64,000 nt of DNA. Source: Fervidifonticultor_A sp037443565. GTDB lineage: Bacteria > Sysuimicrobiota > Sysuimicrobiia > Sysuimicrobiales > Humicultoraceae. A model generated the notes under the pieces. The model worked only from the letters and a program-made list of their open reading frames with translations, searched no databases and had not been told where the DNA came from. The stretch lies in contig JBBIOB010000005.1 of assembly GCA_037443565.1 (NCBI GenBank), positions 1-64,000 of the forward strand. Direction: 5' to 3'. This document shows positions 9,817-16,839 of this stretch, piece after piece; position 1 is the first letter of the stretch; each line of letters begins with the position of its first letter. The translations under genes and the position numbers were made by a program.

Positions 9817-10890
9817 GTGCACGCAACCATTGTGCTGCTTCCCGGCGACGGCATCGGCCCCGAGGTCACCGCCGAAGCCGTCAAGGTCCTCAGAGCGGTG
9901 GCGCATGCCCACGGGCATACCCTGGCAGTTGCCGAGGCTCCAATCGGCGGGGACGCGATCCGCGCGGGCCAGCCGCCGCTGCCGCCCGAGACGCTTGAGG
10001 CCTGCCGGCGCGCCGACGCGGTACTCCTTGGCGCCGTCGGCGGGCCGGAGTGGGATGGCTTGCCGCCCCCCGAGCGCCCCGAAGCGGGCCTGCTCCGCCT
10101 GCGGCGCGAGCTGCGCCTCTTTGCCAACCTGCGACCGGTACGGGTCTTTCCCGGCGTGGTTGACGCCTCTCCGCTGCGCGCTGAAGCCCTCGATGGTGCC
10201 GACCTGCTGGTTGTGCGCGAGCTCACCGGCGGCCTGTACTTCGGCGAGCCGCGCGGGCGCTCGATCGAGGACGGCCGCCGGACCGCGGTCGACACCCTGC
10301 GCTACACCGAGGACGAGGTCGCCCGCGTCGCCCGCGTGGCATTCGCCGCCGCCCGGGCGCGTCGCCGGAAGGTCACGTCTGTGGACAAGGCCAACGTCCT
10401 GCACTCCTCGCAGTTGTGGCGCGAGGTTGTTGCCGAAGTCGGTCGAGAGTTTCCCGACGTGACCCTCGAGCACATGCTGGTCGACAACGCGGCGATGCAA
10501 CTGGTGCGACGGCCGGCGCAGTTTGACGTGATCGTCACGGAGAACATGTTCGGCGACATTCTGAGCGACGAGGCCGCCGGGCTCGTCGGCTCACTCGGCC
10601 TGCTAGCGTCGGCAAGCCTGGGCGAGGCTGGGCCGTCGCTCTACGAGCCGGTGCACGGCACCGCGCCCGACATCGCCGGCCGGGGAATCGCCAATCCCGT
10701 GGGGGCCATCCTCAGCGCCGCGATGCTCCTGCGACATGCGCTGCGGCTGGATCAAGAGGCCGTTCTGGTCGAGCGGGCCGTCGATCAGGTGATTGCAGAC
10801 GGCGGACGGACAGACGACCTCGCCGGCACATCGCCGGCCCTGTCCACCTCGGCCTTCGGCGACCGCGTCGCCGCGTCCGTCACAACCTGA
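9817..10890 (+). CDS. leuB: 3-isopropylmalate dehydrogenase
   Basis: NAD-dependent oxidative decarboxylation of 3-isopropylmalate, the third leucine-specific step (also used in the citramalate route). From GTG 9817 the product is 357 residues, the normal family size, starting directly before IVLLPGDGIGPEV. Motifs include RELTGGLYFGEPRGR, SVDKANVLHSSQLWR, the metal-binding MLVDNAAMQLVRRP..MFGDILSDEA region and EPVHGTAPDIAGRGIANP (NAD binding). Upstream in-frame starts exist (such as ATG 9739), but they would add a non-family leader overlapping the small ORF. The ribosome site at the GTG is weak. This is the last gene of the operon. Confidence 0.92.
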   Translation: MHATIVLLPGDGIGPEVTAEAVKVLRAVAHAHGHTLAVAEAPIGGDAIRAGQPPLPPETLEACRRADAVLLGAVGGPEWDGLPPPERPEAGLLRLRRELRLFANLRPVRVFPGVVDASPLRAEALDGADLLVVRELTGGLYFGEPRGRSIEDGRRTAVDTLRYTEDEVARVARVAFAAARARRRKVTSVDKANVLHSSQLWREVVAEVGREFPDVTLEHMLVDNAAMQLVRRPAQFDVIVTENMFGDILSDEAAGLVGSLGLLASASLGEAGPSLYEPVHGTAPDIAGRGIANPVGAILSAAMLLRHALRLDQEAVLVERAVDQVIADGGRTDDLAGTSPALSTSAFGDRVAASVTT

Positions 10891-10894
10891 CGCT

Positions 10895-11224
10895 TCAGAC
10901 GTCTGTTCCCCCGGTCGTCCTCAGCAGGCGCGAGATCTGCCGGATCGCGCCGAGGTGATACGCGGCATGTCCGATGAGGGCGAGCGCGCCCTGGAACATC
11001 ATCGGATCGTCCCAGTCCTCGCGGCTGCGAATGGCGGCGAGCAACTGCTCATGCTCATGCCGCAGCGCGGCGCGCTGGTTGTCCCATTCGACGGCATCCA
11101 GGGTCTGCGTGCGCCAGCTCCCGGCCCAGTCGGCGTTCCCATAGGGGTTCTCGCCGCGAAAGGCCCGGTTGGCGAGCGAGAGGCTGAAGCGCAGGTGCTC
11201 GGTGTGGGCGGCGATGGTGTTCAT
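10895..11224 (-). CDS. DinB-like (four-helix, putative metal-binding) protein, probably 5'-truncated
   Basis: The 109 residues from the ATG contain the DinB-type helix patterns AAHTEHLRFSLSLANRAF and LIGHAAYHLGAIRQI, whose histidines are the usual metal ligands of the family. DinB proteins are normally 150-170 residues. The frame remains open and protein-like upstream of the ATG (..LSAIPAETASRAPAPG), but no plausible start is found before the toxin-antitoxin promoter region. The N-terminal helix therefore appears lost, perhaps when the neighbouring Phd/PIN module arrived. Function is unknown; the shortened protein may not fold as a full bundle. It is convergent with leuB, 4 nt apart. Confidence 0.6.
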   Translation of the reverse strand: MNTIAAHTEHLRFSLSLANRAFRGENPYGNADWAGSWRTQTLDAVEWDNQRAALRHEHEQLLAAIRSREDWDDPMMFQGALALIGHAAYHLGAIRQISRLLRTTGGTDV

Positions 11225-11313
11225 CCCCGGAGCCGGAGCGCGGGATGCGGTCTCCGCCGGAATCGCCGACAGGGTGTGGGAAGAGGGGCGTCTCTCCTGT
11301 CCCTCTGCAGGTC

Positions 11314-11355
11314 TTGACAGGCCTCACCCACATCACTATGGTAGTGACATCACTA
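11314..11355 (+). promoter_or_regulatory. Toxin-antitoxin promoter and palindromic operator
   Basis: TTGACA (11314-11319), a 17-bp spacer, and TATGGT (11337-11342). The -10 region overlaps nested palindromes: CACTA-TGG-TAGTG and TAGTGA-CA-TCACTA (11342-11355). This is the normal arrangement for autorepression by a Phd/VapB-type antitoxin. Confidence 0.7.
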
Positions 11356-11375
11356 CTTTAGGTGGCGGACCGCTC

Positions 11376-11654
11376 GTGCGTCTTGGATTGCGAGAGGCAA
11401 ATCAGCAGTTTTCGAAGGCCGTCAGGGCCGTGAAGGCGGGCGAGGTTGTCGTCCTCACTGAGCGGGGCACACCGATCGCGGTCATCCAGCCCCTTCGCCG
11501 GGACCGGAAGGCCAGCGAGGCCGTGCGGCGCATGGAGGCAGCCGGCTTGTTGCGCCCGGCCGTCAAGGCTACGCCCATGCCGCCGTGGACGCCCAAGCGG
11601 CTCAGAGGCGGCCCCATCCCACGGACCCTTCGGGAAGATCGTGACGCCGACTGA
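11376..11654 (+). CDS. Phd/YefM-family antitoxin
   Basis: The 92-residue product from GTG 11376 has the Phd/YefM DNA-binding fold signature: LREANQQFSKAVRAVKAGEVVVLTERGTPIAVIQPL, covering the N-terminal half that dimerises on the operator. The C-terminal half is proline- and arginine-rich (MPPWTPKRLRGGPIPRTL) and probably disordered until it wraps around the toxin. The stop and the toxin start overlap (TGATG), giving the usual coupled antitoxin-toxin order. The frame is open upstream, but the promoter and operator lie inside that extension, which rules out an earlier start. Confidence 0.85.
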   Translation: MRLGLREANQQFSKAVRAVKAGEVVVLTERGTPIAVIQPLRRDRKASEAVRRMEAAGLLRPAVKATPMPPWTPKRLRGGPIPRTLREDRDAD

Positions 11655-12088
11655 TGGCCGACCGAGCATACTTCGATACGAGTGTGCTCTTGAAGCGGTA
11701 CGTTCGGGAACGAGGATCCGAACAGGCACGGTCGCTCGTGCGGCAATACCGGTTCGTCTCCTCGGCGCTCGCGCCCGTTGAGGCGGTCGCGGCCCTGTCG
11801 CGCCGCCGTGCCGCGGGGACACTCGCTGAGGCCTCGATGAGGGCGATAGTGAAGAGACTGCGCAGCGACCGTCTCCACTGGGAGCTTGTAGAGATTAGCC
11901 CACTGGTACTGGATCGTGCGGAGGAGCTCGTCGAAGACACCGGCCTACGCACCCTCGACGCGTTGCACGTAGCCTCAGCGGTCACCTTCCGGGCCGCCAC
12001 GGGAATACGTGTACCCTTCATTACTGCAGACGCCGCCCAACGCGATGTTGCCGGTGTCATTGGGCTCGACGTCATCTGGGTGGGCTGA
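11654..12088 (+). CDS. PIN-domain toxin ribonuclease (VapC-like)
   Basis: The 144-residue PIN protein begins ADRAYFDTSVLLKRYV, with the first catalytic Asp at residue 8. The conserved Glu lies in ALAPVEAVAALSRR, the third acidic residue in LRTLDALHVASA, and the last in FITADAAQRDVA, so the metal-binding site looks complete. VapC-type toxins cleave tRNA or rRNA and are neutralised by the adjacent antitoxin. The pair sits between a truncated gene and a tRNA gene, a common landing place for mobile modules. Confidence 0.87.
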   Translation: MADRAYFDTSVLLKRYVRERGSEQARSLVRQYRFVSSALAPVEAVAALSRRRAAGTLAEASMRAIVKRLRSDRLHWELVEISPLVLDRAEELVEDTGLRTLDALHVASAVTFRAATGIRVPFITADAAQRDVAGVIGLDVIWVG

Positions 12089-12218
12089 TCTTGCACCGGA
12101 CCCTCACCCAACCCCCTGCCGACCAGCGGGTGATAGAACCGTCGTGCTGCCCAGCCCGTCGTGGTGGACGTGGCGCCGGAACACGCAGCGCGTGCCGCGG
12201 GTGCGGGGGTGGTGCGAT

Positions 12219-12247
12219 TTGACACCGCGCGGGGCCGTCTCTAGAAT
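12219..12247 (+). promoter_or_regulatory. Promoter of tRNA-Asp
   Basis: TTGACA (12219-12224), a 17-bp spacer, and TAGAAT (12242-12247), placing transcription initiation about 25 bp before the tRNA. Confidence 0.75.
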
Positions 12248-12276
12248 GAATTTCGGCGGGAGTGCTTCCCCTTCGC

Positions 12277-12355
12277 GGGGGCGTGGTGTAGCCTGGTTCA
12301 ACACACCTGCCTGTCACGCAGGAGATCGCGGGTTCAAATCCCGTCGCTCCCGCCA
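12277..12355 (+). tRNA. tRNA-Asp (GTC), CCA encoded
   Basis: Acceptor arm GGGGGCG pairs with CGCTCCC, followed by discriminator G and an encoded CCA. The anticodon stem CCTGC/GCAGG carries loop CTGTCAC with GTC at 12313-12315. The T-arm GCGGGTTCAAATCCCGT is canonical. Confidence 0.95.
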
Positions 12356-12470
12356 GTACCCCCGATTGCGAAATGAACACGGCCTGGATCTCGTTTGCTG
12401 GAGTTGCCGGGGCTATGCGACGCCGGCGCCCTAGCGGGACATTCTGCTGTGCAAAGAAGGTGTGCGAGCC

Positions 12471-12998
12471 ATGAGAGGCCTCGCCCGTGCGCTCGGCGTG
12501 TTTGTCCTCATCACGCTACCGCTGCTGGCGGCGGATGCGCAGGTGGTCATGATCCTGCCCGGCAAGGCCATCGGCCCCATCGAGATCGGCATGCCCCTCG
12601 ACCGTGCACGGGCGCTGATGGAGGGGTTTGGCGCCGTCGAGGAGATCGATACCGCGAGCACACATGGGTTCTGCAACCCTGACCAAGGTGTCGGGGTCTG
12701 CGCGTTCGATCGCTGGCCGCGTCTCGGCCTCGAGACGCCCGGCACCGTCGCCTACATCGTGACCGACGACGCGCGCTTCTCGACCGAAACAGGTAGTCAC
12801 AAGGTCGGCCAGCCGCTCCTCGAGTTCCTTCGAACCTACGGGCTCTACACTGGCGGGCAGGGGACGGAGATCCGCTGGGAGGGCCGCGGGCTGGCCGTGG
12901 ATGTGTCGCCGGGGGAGGCCGGCATCGTCGTGCAGTTGATCAGCGTGTTTGCCCCGCGGCCCGTGTCGGCAGCGATTCCCGTCGGTTCGGCCAGGTGA
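12471..12998 (+). CDS. Secreted protein of unknown function
   Basis: The 175-residue product from ATG 12471 (AGAAGG upstream) has a clear signal peptide (basic start, hydrophobic core ALGVFVLITLPLLA, then ADA) and a mature region beginning near QVVMILPGKAIGPIEIGMPLDRARALM. The segment resembles the start of many small periplasmic proteins that open with 'G x I x I G M'. Two cysteines (GFCNPDQGVGVC) are close enough to form a disulfide. I recognise no enzyme motif. It stands alone between tRNA-Asp and the convergent hutU gene. Confidence 0.65.
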   Translation: MRGLARALGVFVLITLPLLAADAQVVMILPGKAIGPIEIGMPLDRARALMEGFGAVEEIDTASTHGFCNPDQGVGVCAFDRWPRLGLETPGTVAYIVTDDARFSTETGSHKVGQPLLEFLRTYGLYTGGQGTEIRWEGRGLAVDVSPGEAGIVVQLISVFAPRPVSAAIPVGSAR

Positions 12999-13066
12999 TA
13001 GACGCCGCGAGGCCCCAGTTGGCGGCGACGGCCAGACCGTAGGCCGCGAAGAAGGGGGTCTCGCTG

Positions 13067-14734
13067 TCACATGGTCAGCCCTGGAATGCGCACCCCGCGC
13101 GTCCTGGCCACCTCCTGAGCGCGTTCGTAGCCCGCGTCGGCGTGGCGGACGACGCCAGTGCCGGGGTCGGTCGTCAGCACCCGTTCGAGCTTCTGCGCGG
13201 CCAGGTCGGTACCGTCGGCCACGCTCACCTGCCCGGCATGGATGGCATACCCGATGCCCACGCCGCCGCCGTGGTGCACCGACACCCAGGTCGCGCCAGC
13301 GCACGTGTTGACCAGGGCGTTGAGGATGGGCCAGTCGGCGATCGCGTCTGAGCCGTCGCGCATCCCCTCGGTCTCGCGCAGCGGCGAAGCCACCGACCCC
13401 GCGTCGAGGTGGTCGCGCCCGATGACGATCGGTGCCTTCACTTTTGCCGTGCGCACGAGATCGTTGAACACGAGCCCGGCCTTCGCGCGCTCTCCGTAGC
13501 CGAGCCAGCAGATGCGCGCCGGAAGCCCCTGGAACGGCACGCGCTGCGCGGCGAGGCGGATCCAGCGGCCGAGCGCCGCATCTTCGGGGAAGAGTGTCAG
13601 GATGGCCTCGTCGGTGGCATGGACGTCGGCTGGATCTCCTGACAGCGCCACCCAGCGAAACGGCCCCTTGCCCTCGCAGAACAGCGGCCGCACGTACGCG
13701 GGTACGAAGCCGGGGTACGCGAAGGCGTCGCCAAACCCGCCTTCGCGCGCCTGCCCGCGCAGGTTGTTGCCGTAGTCAAACGCCACTGCGCCGGCGCGCA
13801 TCAGCGCGACGATCGCCTCGCAGTGCCGGGCCATCGAGGCGCGCGATCGGGCGACGAAGCCTGCCGGATCCGCTTTCCGCAGTCGCGGGGCCTCCTCGGC
13901 GGAGACGCCCTCGGGGATGTATCCACCGAGCGGGTCGTGCGCCGAGGTCTGATCGGTGACCACGTCCACCGGCGCGGCCCGTCGCGCGATTGCCGGGACG
14001 ACCTCACTGGCGTTGCCGAGCAGCGCGACCGACAGCGGCGCGCCGTCCCGGCGCGCCGCCTCCGCCCAACTCAGGGCCTCGTCGAGCGAGTCGGTCGTCC
14101 GGTCCACCCAGCCCTGCGTCTTGCGCCTGTGGATGCGCGCGGGGTCCACCTCCACGACGAGGGCGACGCCCTCGTTCATGGTTACCGCCATCGGCTGCGC
14201 GCCACCCATCCCGCCGAGGCCCGCGGTCAGCACCAGCCGACCCCGCAGCGACCCGCCGAAGTGCTGCCGCGCGACCGCCGCGAACGTCTCATAGGTGCCC
14301 TGGAGAATCCCCTGGGTGCCGATGTAGATCCACGAGCCCGCGGTCATCTGGCCGTACATCGTCAGGCCCTGCGCCTCGTACTGCCAGAAGTGCTCCCAGG
14401 TCGCCCAGGCCGGCACGAGCATCGCGTTGCTGATCACCACGCGGGGCGCCCACTCGTGCGTGCGGAAGATGCCCACGGCCTTGCCCGACTGCACCAGGAG
14501 CGTCTCGTTCGAATCCAGCGCGCGCAGGCCGGCGACGATGCCGTCGAACGCCTCCCAACTGCGCGCCGCCCTGCCGGTGCCGCCGTAGACGATCAGCTCG
14601 TCGGGCTTCTCGGCGACCTCGGGATCGAGGTTGTTCATCAGCATGCGCAGGGCGGCCTCCTGAGGCCAACCGCGGCACGAGATCGCGGCGCCGCGAGGGG
14701 CACGTACGACGCGGTGCGGTGTGCCGTCTGTCAT
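13067..14734 (-). CDS. hutU: Urocanate hydratase
   Basis: Second enzyme of histidine degradation; converts urocanate to 4-imidazolone-5-propionate using tightly bound NAD as an electrophile. At 555 residues it matches the family. Diagnostic segments are MLMNNLDPEVAEKP..VYGGTGRAARSW, the NAD-binding TAGLGGMGGAQPMAV, the catalytic cysteine in RICWLGYGERAKAG, and NTCAGATWVSVHHGGGVGIGY. ATG 14734 is preceded by GAGGAGGT at good spacing; the TTG one codon earlier is less likely. No hutH, hutI or hutG is visible within the window, so the gene is separated from its pathway partners. Confidence 0.95.
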   Translation of the reverse strand: MTDGTPHRVVRAPRGAAISCRGWPQEAALRMLMNNLDPEVAEKPDELIVYGGTGRAARSWEAFDGIVAGLRALDSNETLLVQSGKAVGIFRTHEWAPRVVISNAMLVPAWATWEHFWQYEAQGLTMYGQMTAGSWIYIGTQGILQGTYETFAAVARQHFGGSLRGRLVLTAGLGGMGGAQPMAVTMNEGVALVVEVDPARIHRRKTQGWVDRTTDSLDEALSWAEAARRDGAPLSVALLGNASEVVPAIARRAAPVDVVTDQTSAHDPLGGYIPEGVSAEEAPRLRKADPAGFVARSRASMARHCEAIVALMRAGAVAFDYGNNLRGQAREGGFGDAFAYPGFVPAYVRPLFCEGKGPFRWVALSGDPADVHATDEAILTLFPEDAALGRWIRLAAQRVPFQGLPARICWLGYGERAKAGLVFNDLVRTAKVKAPIVIGRDHLDAGSVASPLRETEGMRDGSDAIADWPILNALVNTCAGATWVSVHHGGGVGIGYAIHAGQVSVADGTDLAAQKLERVLTTDPGTGVVRHADAGYERAQEVARTRGVRIPGLTM

Positions 14735-14798
14735 CAACTGACCTCCTCAGGCTGCGTCAGGTCGGTCCGGGGCCGTGCTGCGGGGGGGACGACGTCGG

Positions 14799-15743
14799 TC
14801 AGCGGCCCAGGTAGGCGCGCAGCGTCTCCCCGACCCGAAACGCCCGCATGTACGACGCCGTGTGCTCGGGCGCAAAGCGCCTCGGCTCGGGCACAAAGCG
14901 CCTGACGGCGTTTGACGTCGTGACGTTGTCCACCGCCAGCAGCTCGAGCAGGCTGCGCGTGACCGGCGGAGCCGGCAGGAGCGTCTCCATCAACGTCACG
15001 ACGACGCGGATCAGCGGGAGAGGAAACCGGACCAGCAGGCGGCGCGCCCCGAGCGCGTGCAGGGTCCGCCGCTCGATTTCCTCGAGCGTCAACACCTCCG
15101 GGCCGCCGATCTCAAACTCCTGACCGACGGTCGAGGCATCGTCGACGGCGTGCGCGATGCAGGTCACCAGGTCCTCCACCCACACCGGCTCGAACCTCGC
15201 CTGCCCGCTGCCGATGATGGGGAAGATCAGCGGCGTGAGGGGAATGAGCCGGGCGAAAGTGTTGGCGAACTCGTCCTCCGGCCCCCATACCGTCGACGGG
15301 CGGAAGGCGGTCCAGTCTAGCCCGGAGGCCGCCACGTACGCCTGCGCCCGGCCTTTCGACGCGAGGAACCGGTAGGGGAGATCGGGGCTGGCGCCGAGCT
15401 GGGAGACGTTCACCAACCGCCGCACGCCGGCTGCGCGCGCCGCGTCGACGACGTGCGCAGTCCCCTGGTAGTTGACCGATTCGTAGGTCACGCCGCCTTT
15501 CTCGATGGCGATGGCCACGGTGTGGATCACCGCGGAGATGTCGAGCATCGCCGCCGCCAGCGATTCCGGGCGGGTCACGTCGCCCTCCGCCCAGTCGACC
15601 CGCAGGCCGTCCAGACGTCCCTCCGCTTCGGCGCGGCGGCGGTTGCGGATCAGCACCCGGACGGGTCGGCCCGCCTGGGACAGCCGACGGACGATGTGGC
15701 TCCCGATGAAGCCGGATGCACCGGTGACCAGGATCACAATCAC
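14799..15743 (-). CDS. NAD(P)-binding atypical SDR / NDUFA9-like protein
   Basis: Extended short-chain dehydrogenase fold with an N-terminal VTGASGFIGSHIVRRL nucleotide-binding motif and VNVSQLGASPD..RFLASKGRAQAYV in place of the classical YxxxK site, as in the atypical 'complex I assembly NDUFA9-like' and NmrA-like group. The C-terminal part has a hydrophobic stretch (PLPLIRVVVTLMETLLP). About 315 residues. These proteins often act on isoprenoid, quinone or sugar-nucleotide substrates; the substrate here cannot be read. The start may be the TTG at 15746, GTG 15743 or GTG 15737; none has a good ribosome site. Confidence 0.8.
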   Translation of the reverse strand: MIVILVTGASGFIGSHIVRRLSQAGRPVRVLIRNRRRAEAEGRLDGLRVDWAEGDVTRPESLAAAMLDISAVIHTVAIAIEKGGVTYESVNYQGTAHVVDAARAAGVRRLVNVSQLGASPDLPYRFLASKGRAQAYVAASGLDWTAFRPSTVWGPEDEFANTFARLIPLTPLIFPIIGSGQARFEPVWVEDLVTCIAHAVDDASTVGQEFEIGGPEVLTLEEIERRTLHALGARRLLVRFPLPLIRVVVTLMETLLPAPPVTRSLLELLAVDNVTTSNAVRRFVPEPRRFAPEHTASYMRAFRVGETLRAYLGR

Positions 15744-15817
15744 CAAGATATCATCTAGGATGCAGGCCGGACCACCCCGGCGTTCTACTGTAGTAGAGGA
15801 TGGGCAGGGAGGCTGTC

Positions 15818-16128
15818 ATGCCACGGGTCGGCGATAAGGCTCCAGAGTTCTCGGCGGCGACGGACCACGGCACGGTCGTGTCGCTGCGCGACTTCCGCGG
15901 CAAGAAGATCGTGCTCTACTTCTATCCCAAAGACGATACGCCCGGCTGTACGAGAGAAGCCTGTGCGTTCCGCGACAAATGTACGGTCGGACCTTCCTGG
16001 GCATCGAGCGCACGACCTTCGTGATCGACGAGCAGGGTGTCATCACGCACACCTCCCCGAAGATGAAGGTCGACGGCCACCTGGAGGAGGTGCTGGCGGG
16101 CTGCGCGACGCCCTCGATCCCGGGATGA
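15818..16128 (+). pseudogene. Broken thioredoxin-dependent peroxiredoxin (BCP/PrxQ type)
   Basis: From ATG 15818 (AGGGAGG upstream) the frame encodes a normal BCP N-terminus: GDKAPEFSA and YFYPKDDTPGCTREACAFRD with the peroxidatic cysteine. It then shifts frame. A second frame from 15979 to 16128 encodes the family C-terminus (MYGRTFLGIERTTFVIDEQG..MKVDGHLEEVL). The central 40-50 residues expected between these parts are missing. The join near 15975-15980 thus combines an internal deletion with a frame change. It is either a real pseudogene or an assembly collapse. The expressed product would end after about 68 residues and lack the resolving half. Confidence 0.85.
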
Positions 16129-16146
16129 CGCTATAGCGATCGCGGA

Positions 16147-16176
16147 TTGACGGTATCATTGAGAGATTGGTACACT
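16147..16176 (+). promoter_or_regulatory. Promoter of tRNA-Phe
   Basis: TTGACG (16147-16152), an 18-bp spacer, and TACACT (16171-16176), 14 bp before the tRNA. Confidence 0.55.
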
Positions 16177-16190
16177 ACTCGGTGCTCCTG

Positions 16191-16266
16191 GCCGGGGTAG
16201 CTCAGGTGGTAGAGCGGAGGCCTGAAGAGCCTCGCGTCGGCGGTTCGACTCCGTCCCCCGGCACCA
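16191..16266 (+). tRNA. tRNA-Phe (GAA), CCA encoded
   Basis: Acceptor GCCGGGG pairs with CCCCGGC, with discriminator A and an encoded CCA. The anticodon arm GAGGC-CTGAAGA-GCCTC gives GAA at 16224-16226. Total length is 76 nt. Confidence 0.96.
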
Positions 16267-16319
16267 CGAAGCCTGTCTCCTTCACGGTAGCACGCGGAGG
16301 ATGTCTGGACGCCTGCGGC

Positions 16320-16754
16320 CTACGCCACCGCTTCGGCCTGACCCTCGGACAGCACGATCTCGTAGGTGACCTCGGCGGCCTTCTTCAGCATCGCCGAGAC
16401 GGAGCAGTACTTCTCCTGGGACAGGGTGACGGCTTTCTCGACCTGATCTCGCTGGAGCCCGTCGCCCGAGAACTCGTAGCGTACGTGGATCTTCGTGAAC
16501 ACCTTGGGGTGCTCGGTGGCCCGTTCGGCCTCCACGTGCATGATCAGGCCTTTCAGCGGCGCGCGCATCTTTCGCAGGATGCTCACCACGTCCATCCCGG
16601 TACATCCGGCGAGCGCCATCAGCGTCATCTGCATGGGCGACGGCCCGGCGCCCCCTCCGCCGTGCTCGGGCATGGCGTCCATCGTCGCCGTCGTGCCTTC
16701 TTTCGAAGCGCCGTCAAAGCGCATCGGCTCTGTCCACGTCACGCTGACCTTCAT
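16320..16754 (-). CDS. OsmC-family protein (peroxide or organic hydroperoxide stress)
   Basis: The 144-residue product from the ATG preceded by GAGGGTGAGATC. Family features include VTWTEPMRFDG at the start, MALAGCTGMDVVSILRKM with the first catalytic cysteine, and the C-terminal SQEKYCSVSAMLKKAAEVTYEI with the second. Both redox cysteines of OsmC/Ohr proteins are therefore present. The wording is closest to the YhfA-like OsmC subgroup, whose substrate is not established. The longer frame would add 11 residues with no ribosome site. It lies downstream of adenine deaminase on the opposite strand from tRNA-Phe. Confidence 0.88.
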   Translation of the reverse strand: MKVSVTWTEPMRFDGASKEGTTATMDAMPEHGGGGAGPSPMQMTLMALAGCTGMDVVSILRKMRAPLKGLIMHVEAERATEHPKVFTKIHVRYEFSGDGLQRDQVEKAVTLSQEKYCSVSAMLKKAAEVTYEIVLSEGQAEAVA

Positions 16755-16839
16755 CGTGATCTCACCCTCTCGTCGCGCGCGAGACATCGCCGCGCTGCGC
16801 GAATCGGCGTTTCCGTCACCGGTGGGCGGCGTCGGTTTC

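Noticed and set aside
7767..10295. 842-codon minus-strand open frame opposite leuD/cimA/leuB
   Set aside because: Same GC-bias artefact; the product is rich in Arg, His, Gly and Asp repeats with no domain.
12072..12380. Minus-strand ORF with GATGFEPAISCVTGRC text
   Set aside because: It is the reverse complement of tRNA-Asp, a well-known false ORF in tRNA regions.
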